A stretch of DNA of 64,000 nt, from contig JAJVDF010000868.1 of NCBI GenBank assembly GCA_022410635.1, positions 63,985-127,984 on the forward strand, given 5' to 3'. Numbering within the stretch: the stretch's first letter is position 1; each line of letters starts with the position of its first letter. The position numbers and the translations under genes were made by a program. This DNA comes from Tretioscincus oriximinensis (Eukaryota > Chordata > Lepidosauria > Squamata > Gymnophthalmidae). The notes below the pieces were generated by a model that was given only the letters and a program-made list of their open reading frames with translations, ran no database searches and was not told the DNA's origin. Shown here in pieces: positions 11,529-23,652 of the stretch.

Positions 11529-14500
11529 CTAGTATACAGTACCAAACACTGGTGGGAGACAGTCTCTACCACATATGCTTTCACAGCACTTCAGATTGCC
11601 TAGACATTGGTAATCAAAATCACATCTGTTGGGGGGATCCAGCATGCGGCATCTTGCAGTGACCAGTGGACAAAATCCTGGTTTATCTGCAATAGAGGGA
11701 GAAAAGATGAACTCGATATTCTTTTGCTTGCAGGCCTTTAACAGATCATATATTTAAAGCTGTAACTATACTTCTACAGATATTAGTAAAATATATTTTG
11801 GATTAACTTCCCAAACTGTTTGAGTCAGGGTCTGGCCAAACCTAAGTTTTAGAACATCTTCAATAGGCTGACGAGATTACCCCTTTGGGGGTGGGTGGGT
11901 TTGAAAACCTGGTTTTTGGGTGCATCCCAGATTTTTCTGAGGAAATTTTTTTCNAAAAAAGATTTTGTTTCAATTTTTTTAATTTTTTTCCCTCAGAAAA
12001 AAACGTGAGGCACCCCCAAAACAGGTTTTCAACACACACCCCAAAAAAGGGGGTCATCTGGTCAGCCTACTGGAGTGAAAAGAATACACCAAAAATTAGC
12101 AAGACATTTATTTCTATGCTATCTAATTCAAAGGTAGGTTATCTGAAATACTGATAAAATTCAGTTATTCACAACATGGGTTAAAGGTTTGTTATGCATT
12201 GCTTAAATGCATTATGGAAAGCTTGACAAAATAATAATAATAATGGTAGTAGTGGTGACTGATAAAAAGAGATTATCAACAGCATTGCAATCTATGGAGG
12301 TGGAATTCAACACTTGTGCTAGAAAGATATAACAGCTATGATTGTGAAAAGTCCTTAAGTTGAAGAAGCTACTTTTTTGGTTCAAAGAGCCTGGAGAACA
12401 GAATACTCATTAGAACAGAATAGGAAAAGTGTTAGGAGGCAGAAACTCCTTCCCAATACAAATACTGGCTGTTGCAGTGGTGGTATACATAAGGAAGACT
12501 CTCTCCCCAATCTTTCATCAGCTCCAAGTTGTTTGACAGACTTTGAGGGTAAATCTAAAATCCCATGGGCCCTGTCCCCACTGAGCCTTATTATGGGCTG
12601 TATCTCTGGACAGAGCTTGGCCATCCACATGCCAGTGTAGTCTATGGCAGGCCCCATTCGGGGCCTGCCATAGTCTACACAAGCATGCAGATAGCAGGCT
12701 CGTATTCCTAGATATAGCCCATAATAAAGCCCAGTGGGGATGGGACCCCAGTATAAACACTAGAGAGGATAAGAGCTGCTTTTCGCTTCTCTTGACAGAA
12801 ATCCTGTTGTTCTTTATAAGGAAAGATGCTTACAGAAGTGACTAGAACAAATTTCTCTGTTCCTTCAATGGAAAGCACCTCACCTGTACTGAGCTGCTCT
12901 CAGTGATTTCAGCAGTTTCATTAAGGAAATTGACAATTCACTGTTACCAAAGACGTCACTGTGTTTTTTCACAAGGACTTTCATTCTTAGCTCACATGTG
13001 CAAAAGGCCTTGATATGAATGCCACAAGTTTCAATACAGTGAGGGCCCAGTTAATTGCATGAAAAGCTAATGTAATTCACTTATGCAGTGTACATTTTTG
13101 GCCTTGGCTAGGTGTTAAGTTAGCTGCAGACATCTTCAATCACTTTGGGCAGAGAATGCAATGGAGATAGCAGACTTTGATGCCCCTCTTGCATCTGAAG
13201 AAGTAGATGTATATAGTAAAATAAGCAATTAGCTCACGGCAAAACTCCATTGCTCCATGATATCTAAAGTTCAACGCTGTTGTGGAGCCCTCCAGTCACT
13301 TACAGCATCTGCAAGACTATGGGACCATTGGCCAATGAGGTGAGCTTGTACACAGGGGTTTCCGGGAGCCACGTAAGAGCACCAAGATGCTTTTTTTTAT
13401 GCAATAGGTACTTCAATCTTTTGGCAGACCTTATGAACAGCATCAGGGGTATGTGCAGGCGGACTCACCAGGGTGATAGCCCACAATACCCTGGAAATGT
13501 GGAGACAGTCTTAGTCTATAAAAGCTAATGGTAGNTTTTTTCCCTTCTTGTTAGTCTCTAACATGACTCATTTGCTAGAATTTCAATGATGACACAGAGA
13601 TGACAGAGGAAGAAAAGAAATTGCTATTACAATATGTGGTGATCCCTACCTGAGGGCCCAGGTACTCTGACCCTCCAGGCTAGAGGTGCCACACTATTAC
13701 CCTGGGATCCAAGCAAGCACCCATAACCTGCTTGGACTCCCAGCACCTACAGGCCTGTAACAAGGTTCCTTTATACTATATGAATGGATGTTATCTCAGT
13801 CCTCCCCAGTAGTGGAGATATTTATGGATTTATGTTGAAAAAAAAAAGATAGGCGTTTTAAAGGTCAAACAAACAGAAGGTTTATTGATACAAAAAAATA
13901 GAGTTTGTAAGAGGTGAAAGAAAAACCAGTTAGAGCGTCAAGCCACAGCACACACACATATGCTCCGTGTAAAATGTAACATTCAGCAGACAGAATTTAA
14001 AGCGACAGGCACATCAACCGTTGGTTCAGCCAGGGTAGGGTTGCCATACATCNCGGGAAAGTGGGACAATCCCAGTTTGGGAAGAAGAAGAAGAACTTGG
14101 TTCTTATACCNCGCTTTCCTCACTTTTCAAAGGGACTCAAGGTGGCTTACAAGGATATATTTTGCCTGAAGGCTCACATTCTATCTTCCCCACCAGGCTA
14201 TGGTGGTTCCCATTCGAATAGCTGGGTTGGCTAGAGCTACAGGCAAGTGGAANGTGCTCACCCCTCCCCACGTCCCACACAGGGCTTCGAAACCCCATCT
14301 CCCAGGCAAGAGATGAATTCCTAAGCAACTGAGCTATCCGTGCCTGCTAAAATATAGTCCCCTCCGNGTTTTAAGACAAAATCCCGGCTATTTACATTCN
14401 CTGATGCTGCATCAGGGAATGTAAAAATGCAGGATTTNAAAGGCAAAGGAGCCATCAGAACTAATGGCTGCAGCCTGAGCAACGCTTTCCGGGGTCCTGG

Positions 14501-15436
14501 AAGGAACCTCGGAGCGTGCCGCAGCTGCTCCAATGCTGGAGGCGGGGTTTCGCGCCTGCTTTCAGTGCAAAGCGCGCCAACTCGCCTCCAGCAAAGGAAA
14601 AACGCCTGGGTTTGTGACTGCACAAAAGCTCTGTTCTCCTGTCACAAACCCAGGCATTTTTCCTCCGCTGGAGGTGAGTTGGCATGCTAGCAGGCACACA
14701 AAACCTGCCTCCAGCATTGGAGCAGCTACGCACACATGTGCGCGCACACACGGACGCTTGTGGTGAGACAGGCAGAAGAGAGGTTCTGCCTGTTTCACTA
14801 CAAGCGTCCATATGTGCGTGCGCGTGTACGTATGTGTGTATGCGTGTGTGGCAGCCCTAAGCCCGGGCCAAAGCCCAACCAAGCTTCCTTACACTATAGC
14901 CTCACCCCTCAGATGCAGACTAGCAGTGGACCTTCTGTTAACTTGCTACAGAAAGGCCAGTACCCCTGGTCAGTCTCCCCTTTGTACTCTGACCAGATGG
15001 GTACTTGAGGCCCTATTGGCTGCTCCTCCAGCCTCACCCCCTCCCAACCATGGAATGAGGAATCCATGCCCCTGTCCAGGCCTGCTCTTCCCCCTCCCTC
15101 TGGGATAAAACAGTAAGTATAAAACAAAATACGAATCTTTAAAATGGGCAAACACCACATTATGTTAATATTTTTGTCTAATAAGCAGCATCAACACAAT
15201 TCATATTAACATTTCAAAAAGCAAAACAAATATTTTCATTGGCTTTTGAGAGGTTCAGGGTTGAGGAAAAATAAAAATCACGTTTAGCAAAACAGAGAAA
15301 TACCTTGCTTGTAGCAGAACAACTATCGGGATTTACCTGGAATTCTTGTTCCTTGAGTTCTTGTAGAAGAAGCAGGTGTCTTCTCTAAACAAAACACTAG
15401 TAAGATCAGGAAGAAAAATATACCGATTGTTTTCAT
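11529..15436 (-). CDS. WAP-0: secreted single-WAP-domain protein (two coding exons)
   Basis: Exon 1 is 15436-15337: ATG followed by a hydrophobic signal peptide (MKTIGIFFLILLVFC) and an intron donor G|GTAAAT in phase 1. Exon 2 is 11686-11529, after a strong acceptor (CTCTATTGCAG), ending at TAG. The two exons join without a frame break to 85 codons. Exon 2 encodes KPGFCP and then eight cysteines in the canonical four-disulfide-core order, including the CC-x3-C-x3-C end. WAP proteins are secreted; known members inhibit serine proteases or act on microbes, which is family knowledge and not shown here. The 3.65-kb intron is filled by repeats. The short tail after the last cysteine is unlike that of WAP-A to WAP-E, so the exact end is less sure. 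It is only distantly related to the other five and may represent an older branch. Confidence 0.82.
11864..12069. mobile_element. Foldback MITE M1, copy 1 (WAP-0 intron)
   Basis: A 206-bp near-perfect palindrome that starts TAGGCTGACGAGAT and ends ATCTGGTCAGCCTA, with an A/T-rich loop. It is flanked by TA, consistent with a TA target site. Copies are at 25175-25382, 29751-29965 and 63724-63909, with a partial copy ending at 51289. No ORF of substance. Transcription would give a long hairpin. Confidence 0.8.
12572..12752. mobile_element. Foldback element, single copy
   Basis: Inverted repeat of about 180 bp centred near 12657. The inner arms GTGTAGTCTATGGCAGGCCC and GGGCCTGCCATAGTCTACAC are perfect; the outer arms GTCCCCACTG and CAGTGGGGAT also pair. 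It looks like a MITE but no second copy occurs in the window. Confidence 0.6.
14036..14855. mobile_element. Nested TIR/foldback element
   Basis: Inserted in the 13.6-15.1 kb repeat. Ends are inverted (AGGGTTGCCATACAT at the left, GTGTGGCAGCCCT at the right). The interior forms a large GC-rich hairpin: CGCCTGGGTTTGTGACTG near 14600 pairs with GTCACAAACCCAGGC near 14640-14655, and flanking blocks pair outward. A SINE sits inside it at 14081-14344. The many overlapping ORFs here are by-products of the palindrome. Confidence 0.5.
14081..14344 (-). repeat. tRNA-derived SINE, third copy
   Basis: Same family as 2345-2668, with a well preserved A-box region (GATAGCTCAGTTGCTTAGG) and a GAA tail on the plus strand at 14081-14095. 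A block around the middle (the TTGCAATTTCTTGCAATT part) is deleted. Confidence 0.75.
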
Positions 15437-15484
15437 GATTAGGGCAGAATCAGATATTGGTACTGAAGACTAGACCTGGAGTAA

Positions 15485-15509
15485 TATTTATACTAACAGA
15501 CATGAGTCA
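15485..15509 (-). promoter_or_regulatory. WAP-0 TATA box with AP-1-like site
   Basis: On the minus strand TATAAATA lies at 15492-15485, about 50 bases upstream of the WAP-0 ATG, which fits a short 5'UTR. A perfect AP-1 consensus, TGAGTCA, lies just upstream at 15503-15509. Use of either site is inferred. Confidence 0.55.
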
Positions 15510-16979
15510 GAATATGACATAATTTTTGCACACACTCATACCTAACCTGTTTATCTTGATAATTACTTCTATTATGTTTCAGAGTTTTTTTCTTACTTCA
15601 TACCTCCTTTTAAAAAATAGGTTATAATCATCTACACAGTATAGGCTGCTTCCACACAAGGTTCTCCTACTGGGTTGGTAGGGTCATCATGATGCCTCCA
15701 CCGTACAAGGCAACAGAGCTTGTGATGTCCTCCTGGCTCCCATCTGGGAAAAGGCTCCTTTGTTGTGGAAGGAGAAGTTGGTGATGTTTTCAAACTTCAG
15801 CACAAAATACCTCTCCTTCCAACAGGAAGCTGCCTGAATCCCTGGTGTCTTTTACACCACTGCAAGGTTTGAATACAGCGAGAAGACAGCACCCAGCTGG
15901 CTGACATGTGCTATATCGACTTCCAGATCCTTCATGTGCCTCCTCCCCCCAGTTCCATGTGTATTTTTGAGGTAATATGAAGAGACAGGAATTGTGTTAT
16001 GCCATAGTGTGGAAGAGACCATAGACTTCTGTAATAAACATCACAGCAATGCATTCATTATGGTAATCAACTTACAGTTTTTCCAGTGTTGTCAGTTAAT
16101 AAGACTCATTGAAGAAACAACTTAAGATCAGAAAACAATGGAATCCTGTGACGTGCCAACTAAACTCAGAAGACAGATATCATAATTGTATATGTAGGAT
16201 TATGCTAAACAAAAATACATTATAATCAACAGTTAGGGAACAAGAAATTTAAGTTAGCAGTGTCAACTGGACCCATATATGTTCAGGCCCTATAAAAAAG
16301 AGCAACAAACAAAGTCATCATCTTTTAATTATCAAATTCTATGTATAGTGAAAAACTTCTGTAAAAATCGTTTAGATATTTCTATTCAGATAAACAAAAA
16401 ACTGAGCATTTTCTGAACAGATCCCCAGCAATTACTTTTAGAGCAACAGAATAACTTATTAGAGTAACATGATAGAGATACAAGAACTACACACTAAACA
16501 AATTAGTTACAAAATCCTAGGTAAGGATAGAGGCCTCATCCCCATTCACTATTTTTTAGTGAGGTGGAAGTAACATCACCCAAGAGGTCATGAATATTCA
16601 CCAATCCATTCTGTAAAGAGGTCACTTGTGGAATCTTTAGCCGCCACAATTTGTCTAATTCAACAGCATACATTTGTAAACCTTTGTGGAGATATTCAGA
16701 AAATTGAGAGTATCATAAAACATGGGAGACTTCAACAGCCTTCAAGATAACTGGCTCTTGGCTTGCAGAGAATGCTGGAAATTGTAGTAAGGCAAGCGCA
16801 GCAGTGCCTTATGGGGCTTGTTATGTGACAAGAATACTAGGCAATGTTTCAGAGCAGTGTAGAAACGTGAAAGTGGGTGAGACATGATCGCGACTGCTTT
16901 TTTCTGGACATTAGAAGAAATAGCAATTTAAGCTTGTCATGGGGAAGAACCCTGTTTTATAGCAGGCTTTTATTGGAGT
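15510..16979. other. Upstream of WAP-0; no other gene seen
   Basis: AT-rich sequence. A copy of the GAATGCTGG repeat family lies at about 16.72-16.89 kb (minus). No further exon could be supported. Confidence 0.45.
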
Positions 16980-18900
16980 TTTAGACCTTGTACTATATTT
17001 GACCAGAACATGAAATCATGTTAATCAACCAGGAGAAATTTTTGTCTCACAGGAAAATGTCTCACTGTTAAATGAGGTCTATAACATCAGACAGGATTCA
17101 TAGCAGATCCTATTAAAAATATTTGACATGGGGTGAGATATACAAGAATAAGAATAAAACTTTAACAATGTCATTAGACATGAAAAAAACTCATTTAACA
17201 AATTGTTGCATCAATATCTTTCTACAGAACTGTGAGACATAGTAGGGTTATAAGAAGGTTTTTGTATCAAACAGAAATTACATTCTAAGGTACAAAGCCA
17301 AGGTAACAGTCACTTCAACTCTCATTACATTTTGATGTAAAGAGAAGAATGAAGCAGAGGGATCCACACTCATCCATATTATTTAACTTAGTTCTAGCAC
17401 TATTTCTAGTTAGGTTTAAAAAGACAAGAAAATTGTCCCACACCATCTATGTAATCAGAAGATTAAAGGGCAAAACATTTCCAACTATATTCTAATTGTG
17501 ATAAGAATTAATTTGCAAATTATGAGAAACATTAAAATATTTTAAAGAAATTTGTACAAATCTTAGAACTAAACATCACCATGAATTAATCAGAGGTTGA
17601 TATATATACATTAGATATATCTTTATCTTTTGAATTTGAAGAGACATTACTTGTCCAGTTCTATACCATATATATATATATGTCTCTTCAAATTCAAAAG
17701 ATAAAGATAAAGATATATCTAATGTATGTTACTCATAAATTGGATTATCTGCCTTCTCAAATACATCAATTAATCAAAGGTATAAAATGTGGAAAGAAAC
17801 AAAAATTCTCTATTTTCAGAAGAATAGCTACTTTGAAAATGAAGATATTGCCACACCTTCTCTTCCTTTTTCAAATATTACCAATTTACTCTCCTAAGGA
17901 AGCAACTGAAAGACTGTGTATAATTGTTTTCATGTAAAATGGATCTTGGTTGTTAGAAAAATAATCTTCACCGGTGTGGATGGGAGAAGCTATTCCAAAT
18001 TAGAGATTTATTCTGAAACTTTTAGTTTAACTAAAATCCTGTTCCAAGAAATCATTGACGAATCAGATGACAAATATTATGCTTTTTATTAAGGACCAAA
18101 TAAAGTCATGGTGAATATAGCAAAATACATTCTTACCCACAATTTTTCAATTGCTAAAGCTATGAATACGATAACAAAAAAATCTGGAATAACATAATAA
18201 AAAGAGAATAAGCTCAAACTGAGACCGTTTTATAATGCGAGGTCAGATCAATGCAAAATATATAAGAGTAGTATCATAGAATTCTAACACATCATGACTA
18301 TTATGGAATAAATCTGAATCTTTGAAAAATTTAGAGAAGAGCTGTAATATCTACCAAAATTTGAGGATATAATTATTAAAGCATCTAATTCACTGAAGGA
18401 AAAAACCTAGAATATATAAATTGATGAAGGAAAAAAGATATTTGCAGGTTTTAAATTTACATAATCTATTGACAGATGGTCCTCAAACACCTATATCTAA
18501 TTCTTCCTGGGGAAGACTTTTCAATACAAAGAATAAAATGGGTTACTTTGATGTGACTTAAATAAATGTTTACCAAGATGCATCAATTATTTCAAAAAAT
18601 AAAAACCAAAGATATATGTTTGAGGAAGTATCAATAAAATGAAATTTAATGTGATGGCAATGCCCTTTGATGGTGCAATTATGGAAGGAAGACTATAATG
18701 TCCTCACTAAATGCTTCATAAGAGGAATAATATTAGGTTTACTTCAAAAACATTTTTGTTTCATGGTTTATCAGATTTACATCTAGAAGCGCCTGATCAA
18801 TTTAGATTGCACCATTTAATTGCTATGACCCAACTATTAGTGGTACAGAACTGGAAGCATGAATAAAATTTAACGATGGCTAATTGGCTCACTGAGATGT
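16980..18900 (+). pseudogene. Decayed LINE (L1-like) reverse transcriptase
   Basis: No long frame survives, but plus-strand fragments read as an L1-type reverse transcriptase. At about 17338-17405 the translation (KRRMKQRDPHSSILFNLVLA) resembles the RT block normally written GVRQGDPLSPLLFNLVLE, and about 130-180 bases upstream SLDMKKTH resembles the SLDAEKAF block that precedes it. Stops and frameshifts are frequent, so this is an ancient copy. Boundaries are approximate. Confidence 0.5.
17606..17726. repeat. 40-bp inverted repeat
   Basis: The left arm at 17606-17646 (from ATACATTAGATATATC to GAAGAGACA) is matched by the right arm at 17680-17726 (from TGTCTCTTCAAATTC to ATATATCTAATGTAT). The right arm carries one extra ATAAAG unit. 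The spacer is about 34 bases and AT-rich. It lies inside the decayed LINE. Confidence 0.7.
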
Positions 18901-21204
18901 GAAAAATGTTAATGAACATATATTGACTGGTAGATGATCCAGGAGGTAAGGGATAAATAACACCAAACATTTCTTACAGATGCAGACTCTTGACCAGTCT
19001 AGAATAAATTTAGTTGTGTACTACTCCACCACATATGGAAGGAGCTATCATCTCCAAAGGCATTTTCTCTCTTTGAAAGCAGCAAGGACCTTTACCACTC
19101 CACAATATAATCACTACATTTTGTGTTATTTGCATCTTCTGAAGCTTAACAGAAAATGCTACTTATGTAAAGTCACCAGTTCCTAAGTATTCATTGACCA
19201 TGTAGGGTTCAGTTTTAAACCAGTTTAAGCTGGTTACTGAGGTCTTCTGGACTAAGTAACAGAAACCTGGTTCAGTGACTAATAGTGGTCACCCAGGTCT
19301 CTAAAGGTGAATAAGAATGAGATAGTAATGTCAAAAACTTGGAATTTATTCTAAATGGTAAAATTTCATTTCCTATTCATCTGAGTTGCTAGGACTTATG
19401 ATGATTAGAGCACCCCAAACTGAGGGCATAAAATTCATCAACAATTTAATGTTACATCATTAAGTCTCTGATGACAACTTCCAGCATGTTCAATATATTG
19501 ATGACATCTTGTCCCAAAATTTCCAGTGATGAATCAAACTGTTCTGTTTATTGATGACACATATTCCAAAATTCTTAAAGATCACTAGCACCTTCAAGGT
19601 ATTAATGATACCTTATTCCAAATTGACACACAACAATGAAGTCAGACCATGTTCTTTGGCACATTATAATCTTTCTGCCAGGATACAGAATCATGTGCAT
19701 CCAAGAATATTGTTTAATAATAAAAAAAGAAAGAAAGAAAAAAGAATGGAAAATGGGAAAAGGCTGGGACACGCTAATTTATGTTGCATCCACACACTTA
19801 AGTTTAATAAATATAATTTATAATAAATAAAACGTTTATTTATATATAAAAAAAGAATATTGTTTGTGATCAGCCCTACTGTTGCATTTCAATCAGCATA
19901 TTCTAGTGTCACAGAAGTGACCCAGAACAGTACCTGGGGTCTCTGCTAACAAACAATGAGGAATTACTACAGCCTTTATCTTCATTGTGCCAGCTGTATG
20001 TTCTTAATTGTTCTCCAGAATGACCAGTCTCCACACCTCCCCTTGCTGAAGTGGATTTACAAAGCTTCAAAATACCTAGGAACCCTTCAAAGGCAACCAG
20101 AGAGCATGCCCCCTCCACACAAAGTGTTAAAAAGAGCAATGGTATTAAAATCCAGAACAACCCAATTGCGAGTCCATGCATACATACCCACACACTTTTG
20201 CAACAATCAACACACACACCTGTGAATCCACATGGAATCCACATGGAAGTAAATACTGAGCATGCTCATCAAGCGATTCTTCCTGGTGTAATCCTTTTCA
20301 CAAGAAGGCTTCTTGCCTCTGCAGCTGTAAGCATGGCAATTTTGCAAACATCAGTTAAAGAAAATTGTGGGGCAAAGAACTTTTTTTCGAGTAAACTGCG
20401 GAAACTCCATTAATGTGTGGGATGGAGACATCATGATGTTACTATCATTGCAGTAAGAAAAACTCGTGTGGCTGCAGCCAATGTTGCATTCTTTCTAGGA
20501 ACTGCTGTGGAAAGTAAGGATGTCCTCCATGCACAGCTTCAGAGGCCTGAGTATGCAGCCTCATCAATGACAATAAAGCTAGGATGCTGCTTCCCAAAGA
20601 AGGAGTAAGGTTGCAAGGGTGACCCAATGCCCCTTCACCCTCTTATGTGGAGCTGTGGTCTAAATTACGTTCCTACAGTCCTTTTCCTGCAAAGGATCTT
20701 TCAAATGTAACCAAGATTGATTCTGTTTTGAAATATAGCCCTTAGCTCAGATTGGAATAGTCAAAATACACAGTTTCTTTCAAAACTATTTGTACTCTTT
20801 CAAGTACTTCTAAAAAGGAGCATTTCTAACTGGATATTAGTTAGAAAAGTAGCTTATGTTGCCATAAAAATCAAGACCTCCAATCTGCTGCTTTAATGGA
20901 TGTGAAAAAGAGGAAATTTTAGTAGATGTAGCTTATAATGACTGCACTAACTGTGGAAAATTCTTCTTTTCCACACCCATTAAAACTGCAGCTCTCCTTT
21001 TTTTATGGCAACCCAACATTGAGGCCAGTGAGGGCATTTTCAGGTATGGATGAACAGTTGGCCCATTCAAAGCTATTCGATGCATTCAGGATCACCTTCT
21101 ACAAGATGCAACTCTTTCAGCCTACTGCANAGGGTGACTATTGTGGAGAAAGTGACAAAAGCTTTGGTGAGAAGAGCATTATAAATAAATGTTATTATAT
21201 TATT
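18901..21204. other. No gene supported
   Basis: AT-rich. Several ORFs of 60-120 codons (for example 20051-20413 plus, 19909-20244 minus) overlap each other on opposite strands and show no known domain. A purine run of AAAGAAAG type is at about 19727-19745. Confidence 0.4.
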
Positions 21205-21262
21205 AGAACTCTCTCAGCCCTGCCTACTTCACAGGGTGTTGTTATGGAGTAAGCAACAAAGT
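21205..21262 (+). repeat. Sauria-type SINE 3' fragment
   Basis: ATTAGAACTCTCTCAGCCC..CTACTTCACAGGGTGTTG..AAGCAACAAAG matches the second half of the SINEs at 10578-10822 and 35918-36092. It lies directly upstream of the long trinucleotide array. Confidence 0.6.
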
Positions 21263-21285
21263 TAGATGCCTTTGGTTAAAGGGGC

Positions 21286-22023
21286 ATATTATTATTATTA
21301 TTGTTGTTATTATTGTTGTTATTATTGTTGTTATTATTGTTATTATTGTTCTTGTTGTTCTTGTTTTTGTTATTATTGTTATTATTGTTCTTGTTGTTCT
21401 TGTTGTTGTTATTATTGTTGTTATTATTGTTGTTATTATTGTTCTTGTTGTTGTTATTATTGTNGTTATTATTGTTCTTGTTGTTCTTGTTGTTGTTATT
21501 ATTGTTGTTATTATTGTTGTTCTTGTTGTTCTTCTTGTTGTTCTTCTTCTTNTTCTTCTTGTTCTTCTTGTTCTTCTTCTTCNTCTTCTTCTTCTTCTTC
21601 TTGCTCTTCTTGTTCTTGTTCTTGTTCTTGTTCTTCTTCTTGTTCTTCTTGTTCTTCTTGTTCTTCTTGTTCTTCTTGTTGTTCTTCTTCTTGTTCTTCT
21701 TGTTCTTCTTGTTCTTCTTCTTGTTCTTCTTCTTGTTCTTGTTGTTCTTCTTGTTCTTGTTCTTCTTGTTGTTGTTCTTGTTCTTCTTCTTGTTGTTCTT
21801 CTTCTTGTTCTTGTTGTTCTTCTTCTTGTTCTTCTTGTTGTTGTTCTTCTTCTTCTTGTTCTTCTTGTTCTTCTTCTTGCTCTTCTTCTTCTTCTTCTTC
21901 TTGTTCTTCTTGTTCTTCTTCTTGCTCTTCTTCTTCTTCTTCTTCTTCTTCTTGTTCTTCTTGTTCTTCTTCTTGTTCTTCTTCTTCTTCTTGTTATATC
22001 ATCATCATCATCATCATCATCAT
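21286..22023. repeat. 738-bp compound trinucleotide array (TTA/TTG to TTC/TTG to ATC)
   Basis: The plus strand is an uninterrupted series of trinucleotides beginning with T or ending in a pyrimidine-rich word: first mixed TAT/TGT units, then TTC and TTG units in higher-order patterns (TTCTTG, TTCTTCTTG), and last (ATC)n. It is almost free of A and C outside the end zones. It translates as long runs of Leu, Phe, Cys and Ser in the three frames and is not a gene. Three N positions lie inside. Confidence 0.9.
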
Positions 22024-23129
22024 GGTTGTGGTTGGTAGGTGGTTGTGGTGGTGTCGATGGTGGTGGCAGTAGCGGTAGGGGTGAAGGCTTCTCCCTGGAT
22101 CAATACAACTATTCTCTCAACAAGCCAAGATGCAAGAGACAGATTATAATCTGTAGCAACTTTTTCCATTTCCACAAGCTTGAAAGGAACTGGAGCCCAG
22201 AACAGTCTGTTGATTATGTTCACTATTTCCATCGCATAAAAACTCCATTAATCATTTTTTATGTTCATTCAGAAAGATAATCAGATCCTTTGGACATTCT
22301 GTGGTATTTAGAGTTTTTAAAAGCAAAGACCTGCCCACTGAGACAGTGGAGTGCTACAAGCTTCCCCTGACATCAAAATTGAATCCAGAAATTCATCTAC
22401 TGGGTTCTTGATGCCAGGGGAAGCTCCTCCACCAGGATCACTGATAATCTTAAGAGAAAAGCTTAGGGATCCTCCCCTCTGGCATCAAAGACAGGGAATT
22501 CCCGTAATGCTGAGGCATTTTGTAGCATTATGGGCCTATCTTTGTCTTATGTTTCAATATTTGGAGGTTTGCTGATGATGTCATGCATGATTATGTTGTG
22601 AAGACTGCTGAGGAGACAGGTAAGTCCCCTTCAGTAGCAGTGATTCAACAACAGTAAGGCTAATTACGATTAAGAGAGAGAAGGAAAAAAATGTGAGAAC
22701 TCATCATCCTGGTCTGCCATTAAATCACTCAATGATCATAGCTATACTTTACGGCTCCAATTATACATTTACTTTTATTTCAGAAAAATAGCCATGTTAG
22801 TCTAGAGTTTCTAGAACTATTGAGATTAACAAGAAAGGGTTAGGCAACATGAGTTTTTATAGGGATGTCTATTTCTTCTTCTTTTTCTTCTTTTTCATTT
22901 TCCCCCTTCTTCTTCTCTCCTCCTCCTCCTTTTAAAAAAAGAGAGGTTAATTTCGTTCTTCAGAAATGAAGGTTTAAAATTAAGTATATGACCAGGCCTG
23001 CTTTAAATATTCTTCAATTCATCTTCTGTTCTGAAGAATGGGTTTAGTATGTGTGTGTGAGAGAGAACAGATAAAGACCGCTTACTCACCACATGCTTTG
23101 CCTTGCTATTTCTTTTAAAGTCCGGAAAA
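22024..23129. other. No gene seen
   Basis: GT-rich start after the array, then unique-looking AT-rich sequence. A small inverted repeat (AAGCTTCCCCTGACATCAA near 22358 with TTGATGCCAGGGGAAGCT near 22408) and a pyrimidine run at about 22870-22935 are the only structures noted. Confidence 0.4.
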
Positions 23130-23652
23130 AAGCATTTGCAATTGCACCTCACTCACCTCCAAGTTTCCACCTGCTGTTCCAAAACATTGCCTAGCAATCT
23201 CATCACATGACACAAGCCCCATAAGCCATTGCTATTACACTTCCAAGCATTCTCTGCAAGCTGCCTACAATTCCCAAGCATTCTCTGCGAGACAAAAGCC
23301 AATGAACTTCGAAATCTCGCGAGATTCCCCATGTTCACATTGCTGAATGTCCCCACAAAGCTTTCTTTCAAATTTTACAAAATACCTGCTGTTGGATCAC
23401 ACAAACTGTGGTGGCCATGTTTTTTCATGTTTCAGTTCTTCAGGACTGAAGATGGATTAAAAGTATGTGTCATAATGGCACCACACTGTCAGGTGGAAGA
23501 GGCAAGCAGCGTGCCTCTAGAGGAAATTCCCAGGGAGAGAGAGAGCAGATGTTTGAGATGCCCAAAAGCAATTAATGGGTTACTTTTGGAGGCAGGGTGC
23601 TGAACTATATGTGCAGTGGCCCAATATAGCATGGTTCCTCTTATGTTCTTAT
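23130..23652 (+). repeat. Old interspersed repeat followed by a CR1-like 3' end
   Basis: 23130-23400 is the best copy of the AAGCATTCTCTGC / CTGAATGTCCCCAC repeat family. At about 23480-23652 a CR1-like 3' end follows (GTCAGGTGGAAGAGGCA.. to TCCTCTTATGTTCTTA), similar to 31.32-31.49 kb. Confidence 0.5.

Larger units (their letters stand above)
13636..15104. repeat. Interspersed repeat of the 60.5-61.7 kb family, interrupted
   Basis: Starts GTGGTGATCCCTACCTGAGGG and ends near the CTGTCCAGGCCTGC word; both ends and several interior blocks match the two tandem copies at 60.55-61.69 kb. The copy here is split by a nested element at about 14036-14855. The family could be an LTR or a longer non-coding element; termini and target duplications were not resolved. 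Confidence 0.55.

Noticed and set aside
14427..15160. Many overlapping ORFs of 80-116 codons
   Set aside because: Opposite-strand pairs arise from a large GC-rich hairpin; no domain, no splice context.
21266..22072. Long ORFs (245 and 268 codons) of poly-Leu/Phe and poly-Cys/Ser
   Set aside because: They are frames of the trinucleotide array; every frame lacks stops because TTC/TTG units contain none.
22361..22575. ORF of 74 codons after a small inverted repeat
   Set aside because: No domain and no conservation inside the window; the inverted repeat alone does not support a gene.
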